Shown here piece after piece: positions 32,177-39,348 of a stretch of DNA of 43,800 nucleotides (positions within the stretch are counted from its first letter, which is position 1; each line of letters starts with the position of its first letter). This DNA is from Actinomycetota bacterium (GTDB lineage: Bacteria; Actinomycetota; Acidimicrobiia; Acidimicrobiales; JAJPHE01): positions 1-43,800 of the forward strand of contig DAHUYE010000052.1 of assembly GCA_027315345.1 (NCBI GenBank), written 5' to 3'. Made by a program: the position numbers and the translations under genes. The notes beneath the pieces are model-generated. The model ran no database searches and was not told where the DNA came from. It saw only the letters and a list, made by a program, of their open reading frames with translations.

Positions 32177-32227
32177 ACCCGGCGCGCTCAGTCCCGGGGC
32201 CCGGAGATGACAGGATCGGGTCGATGA
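32174..32227 (+). CDS. Candidate 17-codon leader ORF before the MFS gene
   Basis: ATG 32174 with GGAGGGCG directly upstream begins MTRRAQSRGPEMTGSGR. Its TGA (32225-32227) overlaps the MFS ATG at 32224 as ATGA. The MFS ATG has no good ribosome-binding site of its own, so ribosomes could reach it through the leader. The peptide is basic. This is candidate status only. Confidence 0.35.
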   Translation: MTRRAQSRGPEMTGSGR

Positions 32228-33588
32228 CCCCCTCGGGCCGAATGGGGGCCCCCTCGGGCGCCCGCTCGGGCGGGCGGAACATGCGCATCGTGCTGGTGGC
32301 CCGGGGCCTCATGAGCGCGGCCCGGGCCGTGGCCGGAGTGGTCGTGGCCCTGTACCTCAGCGCCGAGGGCTTTACCGCCCTCGAGCTCGGCCTGGTCTTC
32401 GGTGTGGTGGCGCTGACCTCGGCCCTCATGAGCGCGCTCATCGGGCTGGCCTCCGACGCCATCGGGCGCAAGGTCTTCCTGGTGGTGATCCCCGGGCTGG
32501 CCGCCCTGGCGGCCGCCGCCTTCGCCGTCTCCCGGACCGACGTCGTGCTGGTGGTCCTGGCCGCCCTCGGCAGCTTCGGACGCGGAGCGGGGGCCGGGGC
32601 GGGCAATGTCGGGCCCTACCAGCCGGCCGAGGCGGCCTTCGTGGCCGAGTCCGTGCCCGAGGAACTCCGCACCCGGGCCTTCGGCCGGCTGGGCTTCGCC
32701 TCCTCCCTCGGCGCCCTGGCCGGCGGGCTCCTGGCCGGTTTGGCCCGTCCGGGCCATTTGACCGGCGCCGCCGCCATGGCCGCCTACCGGCCCGCCTTCG
32801 TGGCCGCGGCAGGTCTGGCCGGGGCGGCCGGGCTGGTGGCCCTCGGGCTCAAGGAGACCCGCACCGCCCCTCGCCCGCCCGCCGGCGGGCGGCGCCTGGT
32901 CTTTCCCCGGAAGTCCTGGAACGTCCTGTGGCGCTTCTGGATCACCAACGGCCTCAACGGGCTGGCCGTCGGGATGTTCGGGCCTTTCGTCAGCTACTGG
33001 TTCCACCGCCGTTACGGGGCCAGCCCGGCCCAGATCGGGCTCCTCTTCGCCGTCATCAACGTGGCCACGCTGGGCTCCGCCCTGTCGGCCGCCGGCATCG
33101 CCAGGCGGGTGGGAACCCTGCGGGCCATCGTGGCCGTCCGGCTCATCCAGGGGGCCCTGCTCGTGCCCATGGCCCTGTCGCCCTGGTTCTGGACGGCGGG
33201 AGCCGTGTACCTGGTGCGGATGGTCGTCCAGCGCGTCGGCCTGCCGTTGCGGCAGTCCTTCACCCAGTCGGTGGCCGACCCGGCCGAGCGGGCCAGCCTG
33301 GCGGCGCTGTCGACCCTGCCCGCCCAGGGCACCCAGGCCGGCAGCCAGGTCCTGGCCGGCTATCTCTTCGCCGAGGTGGCCCTGGCCGCCCCCCTGCTCC
33401 TGGCCGGCCTGCTGCAGATGGTCAATGCGCTGGCCTACGCCGGGTTGTTCCGGGGCCTCTTCGCCGCCGCCGAAGGGGCGGAGCCGGCCGGCGCCGGGGT
33501 GGAGGGCGCCGGAGTGGGGGAGCGTGCCGGCGGGGCCGGGGCCGGCGCCGGGGTGGACGGTTCCGGGGTCGAAGAGCGCCGGCACTGA
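32224..33588 (+). CDS. MFS transporter
   Basis: This 454-residue protein has about 12 membrane helices with the MFS loop motif ASDAIGRKVFLV (helix 2-3) and SVPEELRTRAFG near helix 5. Two helical halves are joined by a charged segment (KETRTAPRPPAGGRR). The tail is Gly/Ala/Glu-rich and repetitive. Substrate is unknown; the closest style is drug or metabolite efflux. The start is ambiguous: ATG 32224 is coupled to a leader ORF, while ATG 32281 gives a shorter cytoplasmic N terminus. The upstream beta-helix gene is divergent. Confidence 0.85.
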   Translation: MTPSGRMGAPSGARSGGRNMRIVLVARGLMSAARAVAGVVVALYLSAEGFTALELGLVFGVVALTSALMSALIGLASDAIGRKVFLVVIPGLAALAAAAFAVSRTDVVLVVLAALGSFGRGAGAGAGNVGPYQPAEAAFVAESVPEELRTRAFGRLGFASSLGALAGGLLAGLARPGHLTGAAAMAAYRPAFVAAAGLAGAAGLVALGLKETRTAPRPPAGGRRLVFPRKSWNVLWRFWITNGLNGLAVGMFGPFVSYWFHRRYGASPAQIGLLFAVINVATLGSALSAAGIARRVGTLRAIVAVRLIQGALLVPMALSPWFWTAGAVYLVRMVVQRVGLPLRQSFTQSVADPAERASLAALSTLPAQGTQAGSQVLAGYLFAEVALAAPLLLAGLLQMVNALAYAGLFRGLFAAAEGAEPAGAGVEGAGVGERAGGAGAGAGVDGSGVEERRH

Positions 33589-33623
33589 GTCGCCGGGCGG
33601 CTTGGGTCGGCCCCCGGAGGGCG

Positions 33624-33668
33624 ATGACCCGGCGTTTATCTCAAGGCGGCGGCGGGGCGCGTCGATAG
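33624..33668 (+). CDS. Doubtful 14-codon ORF starting MTRR
   Basis: A second copy of the GGAGGGCGATGACCCGGCG segment starts MTRRLSQGGGGARR, ending 48 bases before the CWB2 gene. It is not overlapped with a downstream start. It is recorded because it shares its first 19 bases of initiation region with the MFS leader. Confidence 0.2.
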   Translation: MTRRLSQGGGGARR

Positions 33669-33716
33669 GCGGATCCACGGCCCGACGCGGCGCAAGGGCA
33701 GAGATCGGAGGACGGA

Positions 33717-35387
33717 GTGGGACGACGGAAGCTGGTGACCACCTTTGGCATCGCCCTGGGGCTGGCAGCCATGAGCGCGGCCACCCTGGCGCCCTCGGCC
33801 CAGGCTGACGATCAGCCCGGGGGGGCCTCCCAGGTCAGCGGGGAGCCCAACTCGGCCATGAGGGTCACCGTCTTCCCCCACCACGCCCAGGTGGGCGAGC
33901 CGGTGACGGTGATGGCGTCCTACCGTCTCGGCGGAGGGGCTGATGGTCCCGACGCGCCCCTGCCCCTGCCTCCCGCTCCCGCCACCTCCTGCTCCAGCTC
34001 CAGCGGGGGTTCTGGGAGTACTGCCACCCCCGCTACTCCCTCGGATGTCCGATCGGGCGATACCGGCACGACGACGTCCACTTCGGCGCTGCCGGTGAGT
34101 TTCAGTATCGACTTCGGTGACGGCACGCCGGTCACCCCCACCGCTTCCACCGGGGCCGGCGCCGACTATGCCGTCGCTTCCCATGCCTATGCCGCCGACG
34201 GTTCCTACACCGTGACCGTCACCGCCACGCCGCTGGCGTCCACGTCGACGCCGACCGGGGGCACATCGACCTCCGCCACGCCGCCGGCGGGCACGTCAAC
34301 GTCGGGCACACCAACGTCGGGCACATCAACGTCGGGCACATCAACGTCGGGCACGTCAACGTCGGGCACATCAACGTCCGCCGGCGGGACCCCGGTCGTC
34401 TACACCACGACCGTGGTGGTCGGTACGCCCGGCCCCGCCACCAAGCAGGGGGTCCGCCTGGACGGGACCGACCGGTTCGGGACCGATGTTGCCATCGACC
34501 GCCAGGAGTTCCCGCCCTGCTCGGCCAGCAGCGCCATCCTGGCCACGGCCGGCTCTTACAAGGACGCTCTCTCGGCGGCTCCTCTGGCCAGCATCCTCAA
34601 CGCCCCCCTATTCCTCACCGATCCGGCCCAGCTGCCCGCCGACGTCCAGAACGAGATCACCCGGACGGTCAAGCCGGGGAGCAACGTCTACATCCTCGGG
34701 GGTCAGGCCGCGGTCAGTTCCTCCATCGACGCCATGCTGAGCGGCCTGGGCTACACCCCGGTCCGCATAGCCGGCGCTGACGCTCCGGCCACCTCGGTGG
34801 CCGTGGCCCAGGCCATCGTCACGGCCGGGGTGCCGATCACCAAGGTCGTGATCGGATCCGACACGGATTTCCCGGACATGACCGCCGCCGCCGCCTTCGC
34901 CGCCCATGAGCGCGAGCCAGTGCTCCTCACCGATCCGGCCACCCTGTCCCCCGAGGTGGCGACCTTCCTCGGCTCGTTGGCCCAGCCGGATATCACCGTG
35001 GTGGGCGGCCCCGCCGCCGTGTCGGACGCGGTCTATACGGCGCTGTCCTCCCTGGCGGGCAAGATCACCCGCCTGGCCGGGGAGGACCGTTACGCCACCG
35101 CCGTGGCCGTGGCCGAGGCCGGCTTCACCGCTCCGTCCTCGGTGACGGTGGCCACGGGCACCAACTTCCCCGACGCCCTGGCCGGGGGCGCCTTCGCCGC
35201 CGGAAACGACGGACCGGTGCTGCTGGTGCCCTCCACCGGGGTGCCGTCCTCGGTGGCCGCCTATCTCCAGGCCAACGCTTCGAGCATCGCATCGACCTTC
35301 GTGCTGGGTGGTACCAGTGCGGTCCCGGCCTCGGTGTCCGATGACATCGCCGCCGCCGTGGGGGTCAGTAGCTCCGAGCTCGGCTGA
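33717..35387 (+). CDS. Secreted protein with PKD-like region and three CWB2 repeats
   Basis: This 556-residue protein has a signal peptide (KLVTTFGIALGLAAMSAATLA, cut near SAQADD). Residues about 40-185 have a PKD-like fold (VTVFPHHAQVGEPVTVMA, IDFGDGTPVTP, YAADGSYTVTVTA) broken by Ser/Gly-rich loops. A run of GTSTS-type repeats (34286-34375) is a flexible stalk. Residues about 240-556 are three CWB2 units with DALSAAPLAS, DALAGGAFAAG and several LGG motifs. The protein is likely wall-anchored. The GTG at 33717 has GGAGGA 4 bases upstream. It lies just upstream of the ECF sigma/anti-sigma-like pair and may be under its control. Confidence 0.85.
   Translation: MGRRKLVTTFGIALGLAAMSAATLAPSAQADDQPGGASQVSGEPNSAMRVTVFPHHAQVGEPVTVMASYRLGGGADGPDAPLPLPPAPATSCSSSSGGSGSTATPATPSDVRSGDTGTTTSTSALPVSFSIDFGDGTPVTPTASTGAGADYAVASHAYAADGSYTVTVTATPLASTSTPTGGTSTSATPPAGTSTSGTPTSGTSTSGTSTSGTSTSGTSTSAGGTPVVYTTTVVVGTPGPATKQGVRLDGTDRFGTDVAIDRQEFPPCSASSAILATAGSYKDALSAAPLASILNAPLFLTDPAQLPADVQNEITRTVKPGSNVYILGGQAAVSSSIDAMLSGLGYTPVRIAGADAPATSVAVAQAIVTAGVPITKVVIGSDTDFPDMTAAAAFAAHEREPVLLTDPATLSPEVATFLGSLAQPDITVVGGPAAVSDAVYTALSSLAGKITRLAGEDRYATAVAVAEAGFTAPSSVTVATGTNFPDALAGGAFAAGNDGPVLLVPSTGVPSSVAAYLQANASSIASTFVLGGTSAVPASVSDDIAAAVGVSSSELG
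34286..34375 (+). repeat. 15-bp tandem repeat encoding the Gly-Thr-Ser stalk
   Basis: About six units of GTCGGGCACATCAAC, with one or two variant bases, encode Ser-Gly-Thr-Ser-Thr. Copy number is likely to vary between strains by slippage. Confidence 0.85.
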
Positions 35388-35470
35388 GCCGCCTCGGCCG
35401 GCGGCCGGCGCGCCTCATGCCAGGGTCGAATGGCGTCGATACTGATGCCTGAGCCGGTCCCGGGAGGGCG

Positions 35471-36040
35471 ATGTCGCTCGGAGAGCAGTTCGAAACGATC
35501 CTGCCCGCCGCCCAGCGGGGGGCGGCCTGGGCCTTGGAGGCGCTGTACCGCGCCCTGGCGCCGGCGGTGGTGGGCTACCTGCGCCTGCAGGGGGCCGAGG
35601 ACCCCGAGGACCTGGCCAACGAGGTCTTCCTGGGGGCCTTCCGGGGTCTGGCCGGCTTCCAGGGTGGGGAGGAACAGCTGCGCTCCTGGGTCTTCTCCAT
35701 CGCCCACCGACGCATCATCGACGAGCGCCGGCGCCGGGCCCGCCGGGTCCCGGTGGTGCCGCTGGAGGAAGCCGGGACCTACCGCTCCAGCGGGCCCAGC
35801 GTCGAGGACCGGGCCTTGGGGGCCCTGGAGGAGGAGCGGCTCCGCCGGGTCTGTGAGCGCCTGGCCCCGGACCAGCGGGATGTGGTCCTGCTCCGCTTGC
35901 TGGGCGACCTGAGCGTGGAGCAGACGGCCGCCGCCCTGGGCAAGCGACCCGGCGCGGTCAAGGCCCTCCAACACCGAGGGGTGGAGGCCCTGCGGAGGGC
36001 CCTGGCCGAAGAAATCTCTGCGGAAGGCGTATCCGGATGA
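35471..36040 (+). CDS. ECF-type RNA polymerase sigma factor
   Basis: This 189-residue protein has sigma-70 region 2 (about 20-90: AWALEALYRALAPAVVGYLRL, EDLANEVFLGAFRGL, LRSWVFSIAHRRIID) and region 4 (about 125-180: LAPDQRDVVLLRLLGDLSVEQTAAALGKRPGAVKALQHRGVEAL seen in part). Region 3 and region 1 are absent, as in extracytoplasmic function sigma factors. The ATG follows the strong GGAGGGCG site. Its stop overlaps the next gene as ATGA. The downstream protein is a plausible cognate anti-sigma factor, and the target promoter cannot be derived from the window. Confidence 0.9.
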   Translation: MSLGEQFETILPAAQRGAAWALEALYRALAPAVVGYLRLQGAEDPEDLANEVFLGAFRGLAGFQGGEEQLRSWVFSIAHRRIIDERRRRARRVPVVPLEEAGTYRSSGPSVEDRALGALEEERLRRVCERLAPDQRDVVLLRLLGDLSVEQTAAALGKRPGAVKALQHRGVEALRRALAEEISAEGVSG

Positions 36041-36954
36041 GCGAAGGCGGCGATTACCCAGACGAGATGCGCAAGCCCCGAGCACTGGACGACCGGGCCG
36101 TGGAGGCCTTCTTCGCCGGGCGGACTCCGCCCGAAGAGGAACTCCTCGGTACCTTCGCCCAGTCCGTTCGGGCGTTCAGCCGCCAGCCGGCTCCCGTCCC
36201 TCGGGGCGAGTTGGCCGCGGTACTCATGGACGGTCTCACCATCGAAAAGGGCGACCTGCCGGTGACGGCAGCCAGCAACGCCACCGGGCCTCGACGCGAG
36301 GTATCCGGGCTACCGAAGTGGAGGAGACCACGAATGACCGTATCCGGATTGCTCTCAGCACTCATTACCAAGCTCGGTGCCTTGGGCCTGGCGGCCAAAG
36401 CCGGCCTGGCCATAGCCCTGACCGCCGCCGGCGTTACCGCCGCCGGCGCCGCCGGCGCCCTGCCCGCCCCGGTGCAGAACGTGGTGTCCCACGCTGTGAG
36501 CGACGTCACCCCGTTCAGCTTCCCGACCACCGCCAACAGCCACGCCGCCTTCGGCGGCAAGACCGCGACCCTCGCCCACACCAGCCACCACGGGGGGATC
36601 GGATCCACGGTCAGCAAGGCGGCCAAGAGCCAGGGCACCAACGAGAGGGCCCACCCGACCACCGGTGCCCCGACCAACCCCGGCTCCCATGGTTCCACCG
36701 ACCTCAACCAGGCCAACCCCAGCTCCCAGAGCTCCACCGGCCTCAACCAGGCCAACACCACCCCGGCCAAGGGACACGCCCCCACCTCGGTGCCCGCACC
36801 CACCAACCCCGGCAGCCAGTCCGGCTCCCACCCGAGCGGCCCGCCGACCGGCTCCACCGGCTCCAGCTCCGGCAGCACCAACTCCGGCTCCGGCTCCGCC
36901 AGCTCCGGCTCCAGCAACCCCGGCAGCACCAACTCGGGCAGCCATAGGCCGTAG
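36037..36954 (+). CDS. Single-pass membrane protein coupled to the sigma factor (anti-sigma candidate)
   Basis: This 305-residue protein has a cytoplasmic-type N-terminal segment (DDRAVEAFFAGRTPPEEELL, then FAQSVRAFSRQPAPVP), a membrane helix (about 112-140, LGLAAKAGLAIALTAAGVTAAG), and an extracellular tail rich in Ser, Gly, Pro and Asn. It has no HxxxCxxC zinc-binding anti-sigma motif. Overlap with the sigma gene, topology and the Ser/Pro tail fit an atypical anti-sigma factor that senses the wall. This role is inferred from context. A strong terminator follows at 36989. Confidence 0.7.
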   Translation: MSEGGDYPDEMRKPRALDDRAVEAFFAGRTPPEEELLGTFAQSVRAFSRQPAPVPRGELAAVLMDGLTIEKGDLPVTAASNATGPRREVSGLPKWRRPRMTVSGLLSALITKLGALGLAAKAGLAIALTAAGVTAAGAAGALPAPVQNVVSHAVSDVTPFSFPTTANSHAAFGGKTATLAHTSHHGGIGSTVSKAAKSQGTNERAHPTTGAPTNPGSHGSTDLNQANPSSQSSTGLNQANTTPAKGHAPTSVPAPTNPGSQSGSHPSGPPTGSTGSSSGSTNSGSGSASSGSSNPGSTNSGSHRP

Positions 36955-36988
36955 CGCACCTGTTCGTCAGTCGCAGAGAAGTTTGAGC

Positions 36989-37011
36989 GGGGTGGGCGTC
37001 ATGCCCACCCC
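36989..37011. terminator. Strong stem-loop between convergent operons
   Basis: GGGGTGGGC (36989-36997) and GCCCACCCC (37003-37011) form a perfect 9-bp stem with a GTCAT loop. It lies 34 bases after the sigma operon and 87 bases beyond the glnA operon stop, so it may end transcription in both directions. No clear T-run on either side. Confidence 0.6.
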
Positions 37012-37022
37012 GTTCAGCTGTA

Positions 37023-37078
37023 ACCGACCGACCGACCGACCGACCGACCGACCGACCGACCGGCCGGCCGGCCGGCCG
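37023..37078. repeat. Tetranucleotide tract (ACCG)10(GCCG)4
   Basis: Ten perfect ACCG units (37023-37062) are followed by four GCCG units (37063-37078). The change from A to G splits the tract in two. It lies between the terminator and the regulator stop at 37098, outside genes. Copy number is likely variable. Confidence 0.95.
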
Positions 37079-37097
37079 CAGCCCGGGACGGAGTTGC

Positions 37098-37778
37098 TCA
37101 GCCCGGCCAGCGGGACTGGCCGAAGCGGTAGCCCACGCTGCGCACGGTGGAGATGAGATTGGCGTGCTCCTCGCCCAGCTTGGCCCGCAGCCGGCGGACA
37201 TGGACGTCCACCGTCCTGGCCCCGCCGTAGTACTCATAGCCCCATACCCGGGACAGCAGCGTCTCCCGGGTGAAGACCTTGCCGGAGTGGGTGGCCAGGA
37301 ACCGGAGCAGTTCGTATTCCATGTAGGTGAGGTCCAGGGGCCGCCCGCCGATGGAGGCCTGGTACGTCTCCAGGTTGAGCACCAGCGGGCCGTGCTCGAC
37401 CAGCTCGGGGCGCAGGCCCCGCCCCGTCCGCCAGAACAGGTGCTTGAGGCGGGCCTCGAGCTCATCGGCCCGCAGCGGTGCCAGCACGAAGTCGTCGAAG
37501 AGATCGTCGCGCAGCTCCAGTTGATCAAGGGCGGCAGGCTCCACGATCAGTAGCAACGGCTCCAGGGGCACGTCCCGCTTGCGCACCGCCCGGCAGACGG
37601 CAAAGGCATCCTCGGCCCGCACCCCGGTGTGCACGATGGCCCCGGCCCAGCCGTCGTCGGGCTCGGACTTGGTGGCCTGCTCGGCCACGCTGACCGCCTT
37701 CCAGGGGTAGCCGGCCCGGTCCAGGACGAGGACCAGGTCGGCCGCCGGCGGGTCGGGATAGATGAGCAGGGGTTCCAC
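37098..37778 (-). CDS. OmpR/GlnR-type winged-helix regulator with degenerate receiver
   Basis: This 226-residue protein has a receiver-like fold (residues 1-115) and an OmpR-type winged helix (about 125-222: PLDLTYMEYELLRFLATHSGKVFTRETLLSRVWGYEYYGG, then VDVHVRRLRAKLG). The receiver lost key residues: the phosphoacceptor place in strand 3 is H50 (AIVHTG), and the conserved Lys near strand 5 is A100 (LAPLRAD). Phosphorylation is therefore not expected. Its neighbour glnA, 13 bases upstream on the same strand, suggests a GlnR-like role in nitrogen control, though actinobacterial GlnR keeps an Asp there. The GTG has AGGAAG 9 bases upstream. Confidence 0.85.
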   Translation of the reverse strand: MEPLLIYPDPPAADLVLVLDRAGYPWKAVSVAEQATKSEPDDGWAGAIVHTGVRAEDAFAVCRAVRKRDVPLEPLLLIVEPAALDQLELRDDLFDDFVLAPLRADELEARLKHLFWRTGRGLRPELVEHGPLVLNLETYQASIGGRPLDLTYMEYELLRFLATHSGKVFTRETLLSRVWGYEYYGGARTVDVHVRRLRAKLGEEHANLISTVRSVGYRFGQSRWPG

Positions 37779-37791
37779 GTTGGGCCGCTTC

Positions 37792-39129
37792 CTAGAGCCG
37801 GGGTAGGTAGCGGTCCAACTCGAACCGGCTGACGTGGGCCTTGTAGTCCTGCCACTCCGACTGCTTGTTACGCAGGAACCACTCGAAGACGTGATCGCCC
37901 AAGGTGGTCTGGACCAGCTCTGAACTCTCCATCAACTTGAGGGCGTCGGACAGGGAGCCGGGCAGGGAGGTGATCCCCCCGGCGGCCAACTGGGCCGGGG
38001 TCATCTCGTAGAGGTTGGCGGCGGCCTCCCCGGGAAGGTCGTAGCCCTCGTCGATGCCCTTCATGCCGGCGGCCAGGATGACGGCGAAGGCCAGATACGG
38101 ATTGCACGCCGGGTCCGGCGCCCGATACTCGAGGCGGGTCGCCTCGGCCTTGCCGCCCTTGGGCACGGGGATGCGGATGAGGGCGGAGCGGTTGTTGCGG
38201 GCCCAGGAAACATGCACGGGCGCCTCGTAGCCCATGACCAGGCGCTTGTAGGAGTTGACCCACTGGTTGGTGATGGCGGTGATCTCGGGGGCGTGGCGCA
38301 GCAGGCCGGCTATGAAGCCCTTGGCCGTCTTGGACAGGCCGTGGGGATCGCCCGGGTCGTGGAAGGCGTTGACCTCACCCTCGAAGAGGGAGAAATGCGT
38401 GTGCATCCCCGAGCCCTGGACCCCCTCCAGAGGCTTGGGCATGAAGGTGGCGTGCACGCCCTTCTCCTGGGCGATCTCCTTGACCAGCAGGCGGGCGGTC
38501 ATGACCGTGTCGGCCATGGTCAGGGCGTCGGTGTGGCGCAGGTCGATCTCGTGCTGGCTGGGGGCGTCCTCGTGGGTGGCGTACTCGACCGGGATGCCCA
38601 TCTCCTCCAGGGTCAGCACCGTCCGCTTGCGCAGGTCCCCGGTCAGATCGGCCACGGTCAGCTCGAAGTAGCTGCCGCTGTCCAACGGGGTGGGGGCCGT
38701 GCCGGGCTTCCGATCCCCGGCGAAGTAGAAGTACTCCAGCTCCGGGGCGGCATAGAACGTGTAGCCCCGGCTGCGGGCCTCGGCCAGGGTCCGGCGCAGC
38801 ACGTGGCGGGGGTCGCCCTCGAAGGGGGAGCCGTCCAGGTTCAAGATGTCGCAGAACACCCGGGCCACCGACAGCTCGGCCTGGCGGGAGGGGAGGATCT
38901 GGAAGGTCTGGGGGTCGGGGCGGGCCAGGACGTCGCTCTCCTGGACCCGGGAGAAGCCGTCGATGGCCGAGCCGTCGAAGGTGGTGCCCTCCTCCAGGGC
39001 GTTCTCCAGCTCGGCCGGCGGGATGTTGAAGCTCTTGGGCGTGCCCAGGATGTCGGTGAACCACAGCTGGATGAAGCGGATGCCCCGCTCCTCCACCGTC
39101 CGCAGGACGTACTCGTGCTGACTGCGCAT
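37792..39129 (-). CDS. glnA: Type I glutamine synthetase
   Basis: This 445-residue enzyme is full length. Motifs seen are FTDILGTPKSF, FDGSAIDGFSRVQESD, catalytic-site ELEYF, HEDAPSQHEIDLR, GSGMHTHFSLF, NQWVNSYKRLVMGYEAPVHVSWARNNRSALIRIP and EYRAPDPACNPYLAFAVILAAG. It makes glutamine from glutamate, ammonia and ATP. The C-terminal ANLYEMTPAQLAAGGITSLPGSLSDAL region resembles the GSI-alpha group, lacking the classic adenylylation loop, though a Tyr is present. The ATG has GGGAGAAG 3 bases upstream. It forms one unit with the downstream winged-helix regulator and has a TTAAC direct repeat upstream. Confidence 0.92.
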   Translation of the reverse strand: MRSQHEYVLRTVEERGIRFIQLWFTDILGTPKSFNIPPAELENALEEGTTFDGSAIDGFSRVQESDVLARPDPQTFQILPSRQAELSVARVFCDILNLDGSPFEGDPRHVLRRTLAEARSRGYTFYAAPELEYFYFAGDRKPGTAPTPLDSGSYFELTVADLTGDLRKRTVLTLEEMGIPVEYATHEDAPSQHEIDLRHTDALTMADTVMTARLLVKEIAQEKGVHATFMPKPLEGVQGSGMHTHFSLFEGEVNAFHDPGDPHGLSKTAKGFIAGLLRHAPEITAITNQWVNSYKRLVMGYEAPVHVSWARNNRSALIRIPVPKGGKAEATRLEYRAPDPACNPYLAFAVILAAGMKGIDEGYDLPGEAAANLYEMTPAQLAAGGITSLPGSLSDALKLMESSELVQTTLGDHVFEWFLRNKQSEWQDYKAHVSRFELDRYLPRL

Positions 39130-39224
39130 CTCTTCTCCCGATTGCGCCGCCGGCCGGCCACGCCCCCCCATTCTCCCAGGCCTGGCCCACGGCCGCACTG
39201 GCCTGGGGCCCAGGATGGGGGTCA

Positions 39225-39240
39225 TTAACAAGCAGTTAAC
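39225..39240. promoter_or_regulatory. TTAAC-N6-TTAAC direct repeat upstream of glnA
   Basis: Two TTAAC sites (39225-39229 and 39236-39240) are separated by 6 bases, a repeat period of 11 bp. Read on the glnA strand it is GTTAA-N6-GTTAA. GlnR boxes have GTNAC-N6-GAAAC with the same 11-bp period, and OmpR-family proteins bind such direct repeats. It lies 96 bases from the glnA start and 109 bases from the surface-protein start, so it could act on either. Site identity is inference. Confidence 0.5.
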
Positions 39241-39348
39241 GCGCCGGGCGGCGCGCCTGGGCCGCGCATGGCTCAAATGAGGGCCTCTGTGTCAGACTTG
39301 GACCCGGTCAGGCGTAACGGGGCGCCCAGACGATTCCGGGGAGCAGGC

